The notes under the pieces: generated by a model | The model's input: only the letters and a program-made list of their open reading frames with translations | Told to the model about the DNA's origin: nothing | Database searches by the model: none | Made by a program: the position numbers and the translations under genes | Assembly (NCBI GenBank): GCA_002389645.1 | Contig: DGQE01000035.1 | Span: 93,056-157,055, forward strand | Direction: 5' to 3' | Length of the DNA stretch: 64,000 nt | From: Flavobacteriales bacterium UBA4422 | GTDB taxonomy: Bacteria > Bacteroidota > Bacteroidia > Flavobacteriales_G > Salibacteraceae | Shown here: piece after piece, positions 32,697-41,268 of the stretch | Layout of the letters: the number at the start of each line of letters is the position of its first letter | How positions within the stretch are numbered: the first letter of the stretch is position 1

Positions 32697-33524
32697 ATGC
32701 TGATTGACAGCCATACTCATATTTACCTGCCAGAGTTTGAAGACGATTTCTCTGAGATGGTACAGCGCGCACACTCTGTGGGTGTTCAGTATTTTCTTAT
32801 GCCCAATGTGGACGTGGAGACTATTGCTCAAATGCACCGCGCACAAGATCGTTTGCCAGATAATGCTTTCCCAATGATGGGCTTGCACCCTTGCTCGGTA
32901 AAGGATGATTTTGAAGACCAATTGGAAGAAATCAAACGGCATTTGTTTATGCCGGTGCGTAAATATTGGGCGGTGGGTGAGATTGGCATTGACTTGTATT
33001 GGGATAAATCGACCCTTGATATTCAAATCAAAGCATTTGAAATTCAAATTGAGTGGGCAAAAGCACTTAAACTTCCTATTGTTATTCATGTTCGCGATGC
33101 CTTTGATGAGGTGTTTGAAGTACTCGACCGCGTCAATGACGATCGATTACGAGGAGTTTTTCATTGCTTCACAGGCACTAAAGACCAAGCTCAGCAGATC
33201 ATTGATTATGGTTCGTTTAAATTGGGAATAGGAGGTGTAGTTACCTTCAAAAACGGAAAAATTGATCAATTTATTGATGAAATAGATTTGACACATTTGA
33301 TCCTTGAAACCGATGCACCTTATCTAGCGCCTGTTCCACATCGAGGAAAAAGAAACGAGCCTGCTTACACTGCTCTGGTGGCTCAAAAACTAGCCGAATG
33401 CTATCAGAAAGATTCAGATGAAATAATTCGTGTGACCACCCAGAATTGCATTGACTTATTCAAATTAAACCTACCAAACCATGAAGAAGACCCTACTGCT
33501 CATCCTGACTTTATGGACGATTAG
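32697..33524 (+). CDS. tatD: TatD-family metal-dependent hydrolase
   Basis: This 275-residue TIM-barrel enzyme belongs to the TatD DNase/hydrolase family. Metal-binding residues are in IDSHTHIY, GEIGIDLYWD, VIHVRDA, FHCFTG and LETDAPYLAP. Family members act as 3'-5' DNases or phosphoesterases in the cytoplasm. The protein continues about 14 residues past the usual C-terminus (IDLFKLN). This tail is encoded within the first codons of the porin gene, in another frame, giving a 44-bp overlap. A complete promoter sits 5 bases upstream. Confidence 0.88.
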   Translation: MLIDSHTHIYLPEFEDDFSEMVQRAHSVGVQYFLMPNVDVETIAQMHRAQDRLPDNAFPMMGLHPCSVKDDFEDQLEEIKRHLFMPVRKYWAVGEIGIDLYWDKSTLDIQIKAFEIQIEWAKALKLPIVIHVRDAFDEVFEVLDRVNDDRLRGVFHCFTGTKDQAQQIIDYGSFKLGIGGVVTFKNGKIDQFIDEIDLTHLILETDAPYLAPVPHRGKRNEPAYTALVAQKLAECYQKDSDEIIRVTTQNCIDLFKLNLPNHEEDPTAHPDFMDD

Positions 33525-34650
33525 TGCGGAAGCGCAAGAAGCTAACAAAAGCGACACTTCCAAACTGACATTGGGCGCTTATGCTGACGGGTACTATTCA
33601 TGGTATTCAAATGCTGACGAAGTTGCTTTGCAGCAGCACGACTGCATTGGAGCTTTTCACAATAATTTTGGGTTAAACATAGTTCAGTTCACTGCTGCGT
33701 ATGAGTCAGATCGAGTAAGAGGAGTAGCAACTTTTCATTTTGGAGATATTCCTGCAATTACTTGGGCGGGAACATATCGAAACATTCAGGAAGCCAATGC
33801 GGGCGTTCGTTTAGCGAACAGACTTTGGTTGGATGTGGGGTTTTTCAAAACACATGTGGGTACAGAAAGCTTTCTGCCTAAGGATAATTTGATGAGCATT
33901 ATCAGCCTTGGCACGTTTTACGGACCATTCTATCAAAGCGGTGCAAGACTTTCTTATGACACCAAGAACAATTGGCATTTTGAATTACACGCAATTAATG
34001 GTTACAACCTGCACATTGACGATAACGAATTTAAAACCTTCGGATTGTTGGTTTCGAAGAAATGGAGTGATAAGGTTTATACAAGTTACTCCGGCATGAC
34101 CGGACAAGAGAATGTAGGGTTGTTGGATGACGGCTATTTGGTTTATCAAAATGTGTACACCAACCTAACATTCAATAAGCTAGATGTTCAATTGGGTCTT
34201 GATGTTGCTTTTGCCAATGAGTGGAAGAGTAACCTCGGCTGGTTGCCCGATCCTTTAGTGGCTGGATTAGCTTCGTTTAAGTATCATGTTGATGATGATT
34301 TCGCTGTTGCTTTTAGGGGTGAAGTTTTCAGTGATGAGCAATCAATCAACAGCAGAAGAATCAATCCAAATGTTTTGGCAAACGGTGGTTCAAGATTATC
34401 AAATGCTTCTAGAGCGAATGGCGGTATGACGATATACGGAGGAACAATCGGGGTGGAATATAGCCCCAATGATCAAGGCTTTATAAGGATTGAAAGTAGA
34501 ACCTTATATGATCCGAACGCCCCTTTTGCCTCTTATCCTGATGGCTTTTTAGCGCGAGAAGCTGGAATGAACCCAATGCTTGCAGGGAGAACACAAGTAA
34601 TGGCTACCGTAGGCTTTTATTTCGATAAAACTTTCAACTTCGCACGGTGA
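33481..34650 (+). CDS. porin-like outer-membrane beta-barrel protein
   Basis: This 389-residue protein has a signal peptide (about 1-18, SAEAQ). A barrel follows: LTLGAYADGYYSWY, GLNIVQFTAAYES, NLTFNKLDVQLGLDVAF and a final strand VMATVGFYFDKTFNFAR ending in an aromatic-rich strand. It resembles the outer-membrane porins (BBP2/OprP-like) found in Bacteroidetes. The start ATG lies 43 bp before the tatD stop. The stop TGA overlaps the GTG start of the asparaginase gene. These three genes are one operon. Confidence 0.82.
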   Translation: MKKTLLLILTLWTISAEAQEANKSDTSKLTLGAYADGYYSWYSNADEVALQQHDCIGAFHNNFGLNIVQFTAAYESDRVRGVATFHFGDIPAITWAGTYRNIQEANAGVRLANRLWLDVGFFKTHVGTESFLPKDNLMSIISLGTFYGPFYQSGARLSYDTKNNWHFELHAINGYNLHIDDNEFKTFGLLVSKKWSDKVYTSYSGMTGQENVGLLDDGYLVYQNVYTNLTFNKLDVQLGLDVAFANEWKSNLGWLPDPLVAGLASFKYHVDDDFAVAFRGEVFSDEQSINSRRINPNVLANGGSRLSNASRANGGMTIYGGTIGVEYSPNDQGFIRIESRTLYDPNAPFASYPDGFLAREAGMNPMLAGRTQVMATVGFYFDKTFNFAR

Positions 34651-35669
34651 CGTCAATATTGATAATATATACCGGAGGAACCATTGGAATGATAGAGTCT
34701 GAAGACCGCCAAACATTGGTTCCATTCAATCTGAAACACGTATTAGAGCAGGTTCCAGAATTGAAGAAGTTGGATGCTAAATTGAGCTCTGTGTCGTTTG
34801 ACCAGCCATTGGATAGCTCTGACATAGAGCCAGAGCACTGGATGGCAATTGCTGAAATTGTAAAACAAAATTACGATGAGCATGATGGCTTTGTAATCTT
34901 ACATGGGTCTGATACTCTTGCTTATACTGCTTCGGCCTTGAGTTTCATGTTTGAGGGATTGAAGAAACCAGTGATATTGACTGGGTCTCAATTGCCCATA
35001 GGAATGATCAGAACTGATGCGCGAGAAAACTTGATCACTGCGGTTGAGTTTGCCACTTTGCAAATGCATGATGAGCCTGTGCTGCAAGAAGTAGCGATCT
35101 ATTTTGAGGATATGCTTTACCGTGGAAACCGCACCAAGAAGTTCAGCACAGAAGCGTTTGATGCTTTTATATCTCCAAATTATCCTGTATTGGCTACGGC
35201 TGGAGTCAATTTGAACTTTGATTTCAATGAGTTGTATCGGGCTGATGAGGAGGCGTTTGGGTTGAGTAAAGGATTTGATAATCGCATCGCTGTTCTGACG
35301 CTTTTTCCTGGAATTACGCAGCAGTTGGTAGAATCAGTATTAGAGAATGAAATGTTGAGAGGCATCATTCTGCTCACATTTGGTTCAGGAAATGCACCAC
35401 AGCATCCTTGGTTAATGCATTCAATGGAAAAAGCAATAGAACGCGGAGTTGTGATGGTGAATGTTACCCAATGCGCGAAAGGCAATGTAGAGCAAGGAAA
35501 ATATCAAACCAGTGTTGGGTTGGTAAGTGCGGGAGTTGTTAGCTGTGGTGATATGACGCTAGAAGCAACCTTGACAAAACTGATGTTTTTATTAGGTCAA
35601 AGTGGAGACACAGCGTGGGTTAGGGATAAAATGGCAACGAACCTTAGAGGAGAACTTTCTGTAAACTAG
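34647..35669 (+). CDS. ansA: type I (cytoplasmic) L-asparaginase
   Basis: This 340-residue enzyme hydrolyses asparagine to aspartate and ammonia. The N-terminal IIYTGGTIGM and the second catalytic block ILHGSDTLAYTASAL carry the two catalytic Thr residues, Ser and Asp. ENLITAVEFA and the Lys of the active site follow in the usual order. There is no signal peptide, so it is the type I form. The start codon is GTG at 34647, overlapping the porin stop (GTGA). It is followed 3 bp later by a TMTC-like protein gene. Confidence 0.92.
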   Translation: MTSILIIYTGGTIGMIESEDRQTLVPFNLKHVLEQVPELKKLDAKLSSVSFDQPLDSSDIEPEHWMAIAEIVKQNYDEHDGFVILHGSDTLAYTASALSFMFEGLKKPVILTGSQLPIGMIRTDARENLITAVEFATLQMHDEPVLQEVAIYFEDMLYRGNRTKKFSTEAFDAFISPNYPVLATAGVNLNFDFNELYRADEEAFGLSKGFDNRIAVLTLFPGITQQLVESVLENEMLRGIILLTFGSGNAPQHPWLMHSMEKAIERGVVMVNVTQCAKGNVEQGKYQTSVGLVSAGVVSCGDMTLEATLTKLMFLLGQSGDTAWVRDKMATNLRGELSVN

Positions 35670-35672
35670 TCT

Positions 35673-37784
35673 ATGGCAAAAAGAAAAGGATATACACCCA
35701 AGAAGACCGTTGAAACTGAGCAAATAGTTGATGTCAAGCAAGAGGTTAAGATTGATCCTATTAAAAAGAAAAACTACCTGCCTTACATCCTTGTGTTTGC
35801 ATTTGGCTTTTTGCTTTATGCAAATACCATTTCATTTGAGTATGCACTGGATGATAAGCTTTACATCACGGCTAATGAATTCACGACTAAGGGCTTTGAC
35901 GGCATCAAAGAAATTTGGACGAATGATTTGATGGTTGGCTTTTTTGGTTCGAAGAAAAATTTGGTGGAAGGAGGCCGTTATCGTCCCTTGGCTTTGACAA
36001 CCCACGCCATCGAGTGGCAGTTTTTTAAGAAAACCCCCGGGTTGTCTCACTTTATTAATGTGGTGTTGTATGGGTTGATTGGCGTGTTTCTGCTTTCAGT
36101 ATTGAGGCGCATATTTGGATGGAAAGACAAGAAATGGTGGTGGGGTTTGTCGTTCTTGACTGTGCTGATTTACCTAGCTCATCCGCTTCATACAGAAGTT
36201 ACGGCAAATATTAAAAGCCGCGATGAAATCATGAGCTTGCTGTTTGCATTGCTCGCATTTCGATCTGTTCTGATTTACTTAGAAAGTAAATCAAATAAAG
36301 AGCTGCTTCTATCTGGAGCATGGTTTATCCTTAGTTTGTTTTCTAAGGAGTCTTCAGTTACATTCTTAGGTGTAATTCCGCTCACATTGATCTTTTTCCC
36401 GAAAGGAAACTTAAAAGAGTCGCTGACAGCAATGGCACCTTTGGCTGTTTTTACGCTTGTTTACCTCGGAATCCGCCTGATGGTTTTTGCTGATCAAGGA
36501 GCAAGCCTTGATGTAGCTGCGGAGCTCATGAATAAGCCTTATTTGCAAGCCTCGGATAGTGAACGCATGGCGAGTATTTTTCTTACAATGGGAATTTATT
36601 TGAAGCTATTGGTGTTTCCTCATCCATTGACACATGACTATTATCCGTTTCACCCATTCAGAACGTTTGCTGAATTAGAGGCCGGAGCGCGGCCTTATGT
36701 TGATTGGTCAGACCCTTGGGCGGCCATTTCTCTTTTGCTCTATGCGGCCATATTGGGTTATGGATTATTTGCGCTTTACCAAAGAATTAAGGGCAAAAAG
36801 GCCAACATCATCGGGTATGGCTTGCTGATTTATTTCGGTACGTTTATCTTGTTTAGCAACCTCTTTTTTGATATTGGCGCATTTATGAATGAGCGTTTCT
36901 TGTTCATTCCATCTTTGGGTTATGCGCTCATTTTGTCCTATTTATTTACTGGAATCATCGAAAAGAAATTGGGCAGTAAAGTCAGTCTATTTCTCTTAGT
37001 TGCATTGCTCTTTGGTTTTTCAGGAAAAACTATTGCGCGGAATTTTGCTTGGGAGAATGACCGTACGTTGGCCGAATCTGATGTGCTCACCTCTGATGGT
37101 TCAGCTAAGGTGAAGATGACCATGGGAAGTGAGTTGCTAGAAAAAGCCAAGGAGACTGCCAATCCAAACGAGAAAACTAAAATCTTGAAACAGGGAGAGC
37201 AATATTGCTTGCAGAGTTTGAAGATTTACCCTGCTTATTTTCCACCATTAGACATTATCGGAAACATCTATTTTGAGATGGGAAATTACCCAAATAGCAT
37301 ATACTACTTTACTCAAGCTGCCCTGAAGAAAAGCAATGATTCAAGAATTGTAACCAACCTTGAAGTAGTGGCAAATACGGCTGCACAAAAAGGAGATCCA
37401 CAATCAGCCATTAAAGGATACGAAACATTGGTCAGCATTAAAAGAGGCAAGGAGCGATCTCGAATTTATTCAAGTTTAGGCGAAGTGTATGGCAAGAATC
37501 TTAACGACCTGCCTAGCTCTAAAAAATATTTGGCAAAGGCGATAGCAGTTGATCCTGAGAATGCTGCGGCATATCAAAAGATCGGCATTGTTTACGCTAT
37601 GCTAAGTCAGGCTGATTCAGCGCTTTATAGTTTTAATAGATCATTGGAAATTGAGCCAGAAAATGCTCGAGTTATGTTGAATCTTGGCATCCTTTATAAC
37701 CAAATGGGCAACACTCAAATGGGCAATCAATATTTAGCCAAAGCCCAACAACTTGATCCGAGTATTAATTCAAGTACGCAATAA
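35673..37784 (+). CDS. TMTC-like membrane protein with C-terminal TPR repeats
   Basis: This 703-residue protein has about nine or ten transmembrane segments (about 37-455), then TPR repeats (about 480-700: YFPPLDIIGNIYFEMGNYPNS, AAYQKIGIVYAMLSQADSA, ARVMLNLGILYNQMGN). The first outer loop contains the acidic pair in YALDDKLYI (D60-D61), a mark of GT-C O-mannosyltransferases of the TMTC type, so transfer of a sugar from a lipid carrier to a protein is plausible. It is the first of two such proteins in the locus; the other is at 41269-43080. Confidence 0.78.
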   Translation: MAKRKGYTPKKTVETEQIVDVKQEVKIDPIKKKNYLPYILVFAFGFLLYANTISFEYALDDKLYITANEFTTKGFDGIKEIWTNDLMVGFFGSKKNLVEGGRYRPLALTTHAIEWQFFKKTPGLSHFINVVLYGLIGVFLLSVLRRIFGWKDKKWWWGLSFLTVLIYLAHPLHTEVTANIKSRDEIMSLLFALLAFRSVLIYLESKSNKELLLSGAWFILSLFSKESSVTFLGVIPLTLIFFPKGNLKESLTAMAPLAVFTLVYLGIRLMVFADQGASLDVAAELMNKPYLQASDSERMASIFLTMGIYLKLLVFPHPLTHDYYPFHPFRTFAELEAGARPYVDWSDPWAAISLLLYAAILGYGLFALYQRIKGKKANIIGYGLLIYFGTFILFSNLFFDIGAFMNERFLFIPSLGYALILSYLFTGIIEKKLGSKVSLFLLVALLFGFSGKTIARNFAWENDRTLAESDVLTSDGSAKVKMTMGSELLEKAKETANPNEKTKILKQGEQYCLQSLKIYPAYFPPLDIIGNIYFEMGNYPNSIYYFTQAALKKSNDSRIVTNLEVVANTAAQKGDPQSAIKGYETLVSIKRGKERSRIYSSLGEVYGKNLNDLPSSKKYLAKAIAVDPENAAAYQKIGIVYAMLSQADSALYSFNRSLEIEPENARVMLNLGILYNQMGNTQMGNQYLAKAQQLDPSINSSTQ

Positions 37785-37817
37785 GGTAAACAATAAATCT
37801 ATAACTTAGTCTGGCAA

Positions 37818-39266
37818 ATGCTTTTCAACTCCTTAGAATACATCATATACCTGCCAATTGTCTTTGGCATCTACTGGTTGTTGACTGGGCAAAGAAAAAC
37901 GCAAAACCTTTTGCTGTTAATTGCGAGCTATACCTTTTATGCATATTGGGATTATAGGTTTCTCTCATTAATTATATTGAGTTCAGCAATTGATTTTTAT
38001 TTGGGAAAGGCTATTCACGCTGACCAAAATGACTCCAAAAGGAAACTGTTGCTCATGCTCAGTATTTCAGCGAACATTGGAATTCTGGGAGTATTTAAAT
38101 ACTTTGATTTCTTTATTGATTCAGCCAATCACTTGCTTGGTGCCTTAGGGTTTGTTTCACAATTTGGACTTCTTGAGTTGGTTTTCCCTGTTGGGATTAG
38201 CTTTTATACATTCCAAACGCTGAGTTATACAATTGACATTTATCGAAGGAAAATTGAGCCAACAGATGATATTGTTTCATTTTTTGGATTTGTCAGCTTT
38301 TTTCCGCAATTGGTTGCTGGGCCTATTGAACGAGCGGCTGATTTATTGCCTCAGTTTAAAAATGATCGAACATTTGATTACTCCAACGCAATGGATGGAA
38401 TGCGGCAAATATTGTGGGGGATGTTTAAAAAAGTGGTGGTTGCCGACAACGCAGCTGTAATTGTGGATTCCATTTTTACCAATTATGAGAATGCTTCTCC
38501 TATCATATTGTTCGCTGGCGCGGCCTTCTTTTTTATTCAGGTTTACGGAGATTTTTCAGGCTATTCGGATATAGCGATCGGTACAGCTAAATTGTTGGGC
38601 TTTCAATTGTCCGTCAATTTTGCATCACCATTTTTTTCACGGAGTTTTAGTGAGTTTTGGAAACGATGGCATATAACGCTTAATACATGGTTTAGAGACT
38701 ATGTGTACTTTCCGTTGGGAGGCAGTAGACAAGGAAAAAGGAAGCACTTGATTAATATTTCAATTGTCTTTGTGGTATGTGGGTTTTGGCATGGGGCGGC
38801 ATGGACATTTATAATTTGGGGATTAGTAAATGCTATATATTTTGTGGTTGAACAGCGGTTCAATTTGGTGCCTGAAAACCAAACACCCTTGGAAGAACTT
38901 CGTTTCCCTAGACCCGCAGACGTTTTTCAAATGCTCGTTGTTTTTTCGGCAATTGCAATATCTCTAGTCTTTTTTAGATCTCCTGATTTAGGTTCTGCAC
39001 TTAATTATTTTGTTGAAATGAAGGATTTCTTCGGCACCAATAGTTATGAGATGAAGGATAGCATGAAAAATGCGGCTGACTTTTATGGACTATTTGCATT
39101 TATCACGGTGATGCTGTTTTTTGAATGGAAGAATAAAAGCAATTTACATGGACTTCAGAAAATTTCGAAATACAGAGTAGTTAGGTTGTGTACTTATTTT
39201 GGTCTTACACTGTTGTGCTTGCACTATTTCTATGGCGATAATGCATTTGTATATTTTCAATTTTAG
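37818..39266 (+). CDS. MBOAT-family O-acyltransferase (AlgI-like)
   Basis: This 482-residue integral membrane protein has many transmembrane segments and the conserved histidine block CGFWHGAAWTFIIWG. FPQLVAGPIERA and YVYFPLGGSRQG are the other AlgI/DltB signature blocks. The family moves an acetyl or acyl group across the inner membrane to O-acylate a polysaccharide. The next gene, 3 bp downstream, encodes an SGNH-like membrane-anchored protein, as in alginate O-acetylation. The adjacent glycan locus supports a polysaccharide target. Confidence 0.9.
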   Translation: MLFNSLEYIIYLPIVFGIYWLLTGQRKTQNLLLLIASYTFYAYWDYRFLSLIILSSAIDFYLGKAIHADQNDSKRKLLLMLSISANIGILGVFKYFDFFIDSANHLLGALGFVSQFGLLELVFPVGISFYTFQTLSYTIDIYRRKIEPTDDIVSFFGFVSFFPQLVAGPIERAADLLPQFKNDRTFDYSNAMDGMRQILWGMFKKVVVADNAAVIVDSIFTNYENASPIILFAGAAFFFIQVYGDFSGYSDIAIGTAKLLGFQLSVNFASPFFSRSFSEFWKRWHITLNTWFRDYVYFPLGGSRQGKRKHLINISIVFVVCGFWHGAAWTFIIWGLVNAIYFVVEQRFNLVPENQTPLEELRFPRPADVFQMLVVFSAIAISLVFFRSPDLGSALNYFVEMKDFFGTNSYEMKDSMKNAADFYGLFAFITVMLFFEWKNKSNLHGLQKISKYRVVRLCTYFGLTLLCLHYFYGDNAFVYFQF

Positions 39267-39269
39267 GGT

Positions 39270-40484
39270 GTGAAGAAATTTCTATTCAATATTGTCGGGT
39301 TTGCAATAGCAGTGTTGTTGATTCTCCATTTGTTTAAATCTACACTTCCGTTTTATTGGGGAAATGAGGAATTATGCGATAAAATGGAACTGTTTGAATC
39401 AGATGAGGCAGGTTTTGATCTTGTTTACTTCGGTCCTAGCGCGGTGAAAAGGGAGTTCATTCCAAGTGTATTTGAGAATAGTTTAAAAGATACAAGTTTG
39501 CGCGCTTTCAATTTTGGAACCGCAGGTGTCTATTATGCAGAACAGGATTTTCTCGTAAGGCACGCCATGTCAGATGAATCATTTTCTGACGTTAGTTATG
39601 TCTTATCGTTCGGGCAAGACCCTAAGAAAATAATGGATGCGCACTTCCATAAGCTTCGAATTAAATATGCACTTGATTGGAGCTCATATGTGTCGTGTGT
39701 TGAATACTTCTATTGGAAAAGAGACTTTCAGCAAGTGTACAGGTACACAATTATGTTTCTTGAGAATCAGCTCTTTATTGGAGAAATTTTCGAAATGTTT
39801 CAATGGCACTTTAACGACTATGGAGTCCCTGATGATTTACATGATAAGGCCGGATATGTCCCTTACGAATGGTCGGTAGCAAACAATCAAAAATCAAGAA
39901 ATCAACAGGATAAATTTCTTGACATGTTAGATGGTGATGAATATATGCCAGGCCATCGGAAGAAAACACGTACCAAGAATGGAATAAAGAAGCCTTCTCG
40001 TTATGATGAAGTCCTTGTTCGAGATTTGATAGAACTTGATCGACTCGCCAAGAAGAAAGGAATGAGGTATTTGGCAGTGTATGAACCTAACATGAACGAC
40101 TTCATTTCATTGGATAGTTTGAGGGTGTTGTATTTTGGTGATGGAAAGGATTATCAAGAGTATTTCGAGGTTGAGAATAGGTGGGACCATAAACACTTGA
40201 ATGAAAAAGGTGCCATTTTTCATACACAACGATTAGCAAGTCTTTTTGAGGGTGAAGTTTTTGGATCAGAGAAAAATCGCGCAAATCAGCACAAAGGAGG
40301 ACAGAAGAAAAAGAAGAAAAAGAAGAAAAAGAAGGGAAAAAACAAGAAAAAAAAGGCTAAAGATCAAAAGTCAAAAAAGGATGGGGTGAAATCGAAGAAG
40401 AAAGATAATGGACGAAAGAAAGGTTCTAAATCCAATAAACGTTCTAAGAAGAAGTCTAAGAAGAAGTCCAGAAAAAAGGAATAG
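39270..40484 (+). CDS. SGNH-like membrane-anchored protein with a very Lys-rich tail
   Basis: This 404-residue partner of the MBOAT protein has one N-terminal membrane anchor (about 4-25), then an SGNH-type domain: VYFGPSAVKREF, where Ser is the likely nucleophile position, and late DHKHLNEKGA, the D-x-x-H block. It may carry the acyl group to the polysaccharide. The last 55 or so residues (about 348-404) are almost all Lys, with Ser, Arg, Asn and Gly, and would be highly positive outside the cell. The start codon is GTG. The tail DNA contains in-frame 9-bp repeats that could change in number. Confidence 0.75.
   Translation: MKKFLFNIVGFAIAVLLILHLFKSTLPFYWGNEELCDKMELFESDEAGFDLVYFGPSAVKREFIPSVFENSLKDTSLRAFNFGTAGVYYAEQDFLVRHAMSDESFSDVSYVLSFGQDPKKIMDAHFHKLRIKYALDWSSYVSCVEYFYWKRDFQQVYRYTIMFLENQLFIGEIFEMFQWHFNDYGVPDDLHDKAGYVPYEWSVANNQKSRNQQDKFLDMLDGDEYMPGHRKKTRTKNGIKKPSRYDEVLVRDLIELDRLAKKKGMRYLAVYEPNMNDFISLDSLRVLYFGDGKDYQEYFEVENRWDHKHLNEKGAIFHTQRLASLFEGEVFGSEKNRANQHKGGQKKKKKKKKKKGKNKKKKAKDQKSKKDGVKSKKKDNGRKKGSKSNKRSKKKSKKKSRKKE
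40303..40335 (+). repeat. in-frame 9-bp A/G repeats in the Lys-rich tail
   Basis: The unit AAAAAGAAG occurs three times in a row inside the tail of the SGNH-like gene, with more irregular A/G triplets behind it. Because the unit is a multiple of three, gain or loss changes tail length and not the frame. Confidence 0.55.
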
Positions 40485-40765
40485 AATTTAAGATCAACTA
40501 TCCAGGCGGATTATCACTCAATGCGAATGATAATTGAAATCAATAAGTTCAGCATCTGATTGAATAAAAAGAGATCAAGAATGGGACTAGTGTAAAAAGG
40601 CCTAAAAGGGTCTCCTAAACGAGTTCTCCAGAAGGAAGTTTAAAGCGGTCGAGTTTGTGATTGACTATGGTTTAAAACTGACATACTTCTATGTGGTTTT
40701 GTCAGATAGGTAAAGAACTCAGGCAGTCGTTATTCGCAGTAAAAACTAGATTTATTAGGAAACAA
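40485..40765. other. gene-free stretch between convergent genes
   Basis: About 280 bp lie between the SGNH-like gene and the terminator. All frames hold stops at short intervals. One short frame near 40618-40690 reads NEFSRRKFKAVEFVIDYG, faintly like the first helix of IS3-type OrfA transposases, but it is too short and too divergent to call. No promoter or RNA gene is evident. Confidence 0.6.
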
Positions 40766-40790
40766 AAAAGGCATCAATTTGATGCCTTTT
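40766..40790. terminator. bidirectional rho-independent terminator
   Basis: The inverted repeat AAAAGGCATCAA (40766-40777) and TTGATGCCTTTT (40779-40790) is perfect. It has T on both sides, so it can stop transcription from the T9SS mini-protein gene on the minus strand and from the SGNH-like gene on the plus strand. Confidence 0.9.
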
Positions 40791-40814
40791 CTTAATTCTA
40801 TGTGGTTCTCAATG

Positions 40815-41174
40815 CTAAAGCGTAGCTATGAAAATCTTTTTTGCAACTGTTTCTTTGTTCGTCTTAATAGATACAAAGTAAATACCTGATGAATAACTCG
40901 AAACATTAATCAATGCTGTTGAAGAGGCTACTCTTTTATCAGCAACCAAACTACCGTTCATATCATACAATAGAACTTGCTCAATTTTGATGTTGTGATC
41001 CAATGATTTTAAAGAAAGTTGACCATTAAGAACAACGGTTGATATACTGCCTATTACATCTACTTTTTCGATACCAGTAGTGTGATCATCTCTCGTAGAA
41101 CCGCCATTGGGATCTATCTGACAAAAAGCACTAAGTGAGAATAGGGCAAGTACTAGAGTAAAGATTGTTTTCAT
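40815..41174 (-). CDS. small secreted protein that is mostly a T9SS sorting domain
   Basis: This 119-residue protein has a signal peptide (about 1-17, AFCQ), about 25 linker residues with an acidic DPNGGSTRDDH segment, and then a T9SS type A-like sorting domain over the last 80 residues (VVLNGQLSLKSL, VLLYDMNGSLV, SSGIYFVSIKT, ATL). There is almost no cargo. I chose the ATG at 41174, since 18 extra residues of the longer frame precede a normal signal peptide and a perfect -7 box (41196-41203) lies there. It sits in the glycan locus and its purpose is unclear. Confidence 0.72.
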   Translation of the reverse strand: MKTIFTLVLALFSLSAFCQIDPNGGSTRDDHTTGIEKVDVIGSISTVVLNGQLSLKSLDHNIKIEQVLLYDMNGSLVADKRVASSTALINVSSYSSGIYFVSIKTNKETVAKKIFIATL

Positions 41175-41195
41175 ATTCGAATTTTTTACAGGTGA

Positions 41196-41203
41196 CAAAG
41201 ATA
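41196..41203 (-). promoter_or_regulatory. TAnnTTTG -7 element for the T9SS mini-protein gene
   Basis: The minus strand reads TATCTTTG, 21 bases before the ATG at 41174. A TTG lies 22 bases further upstream (41226-41228), within the range seen for Bacteroidetes promoters. Confidence 0.45.
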
Positions 41204-41268
41204 TGATTATCTCTAAACGAGTGATCAATTTTAATTTCCTTACTCTATACGTGTGTTGTGCAGAATGG

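Noticed and set aside
40300..40484. Lys-rich tail as a sequencing or assembly error
   Set aside because: The frame stays open through irregular A/G triplets and ends in a normal stop; a random error would more likely break the frame.
40618..40690. Short frame resembling the start of an IS3-type OrfA transposase (NEFSRRKFKAVEFVIDYG)
   Set aside because: Only about 25 residues, no neighbouring OrfB, no terminal inverted repeats and several mismatches to the family pattern. Too weak for a mobile-element call.
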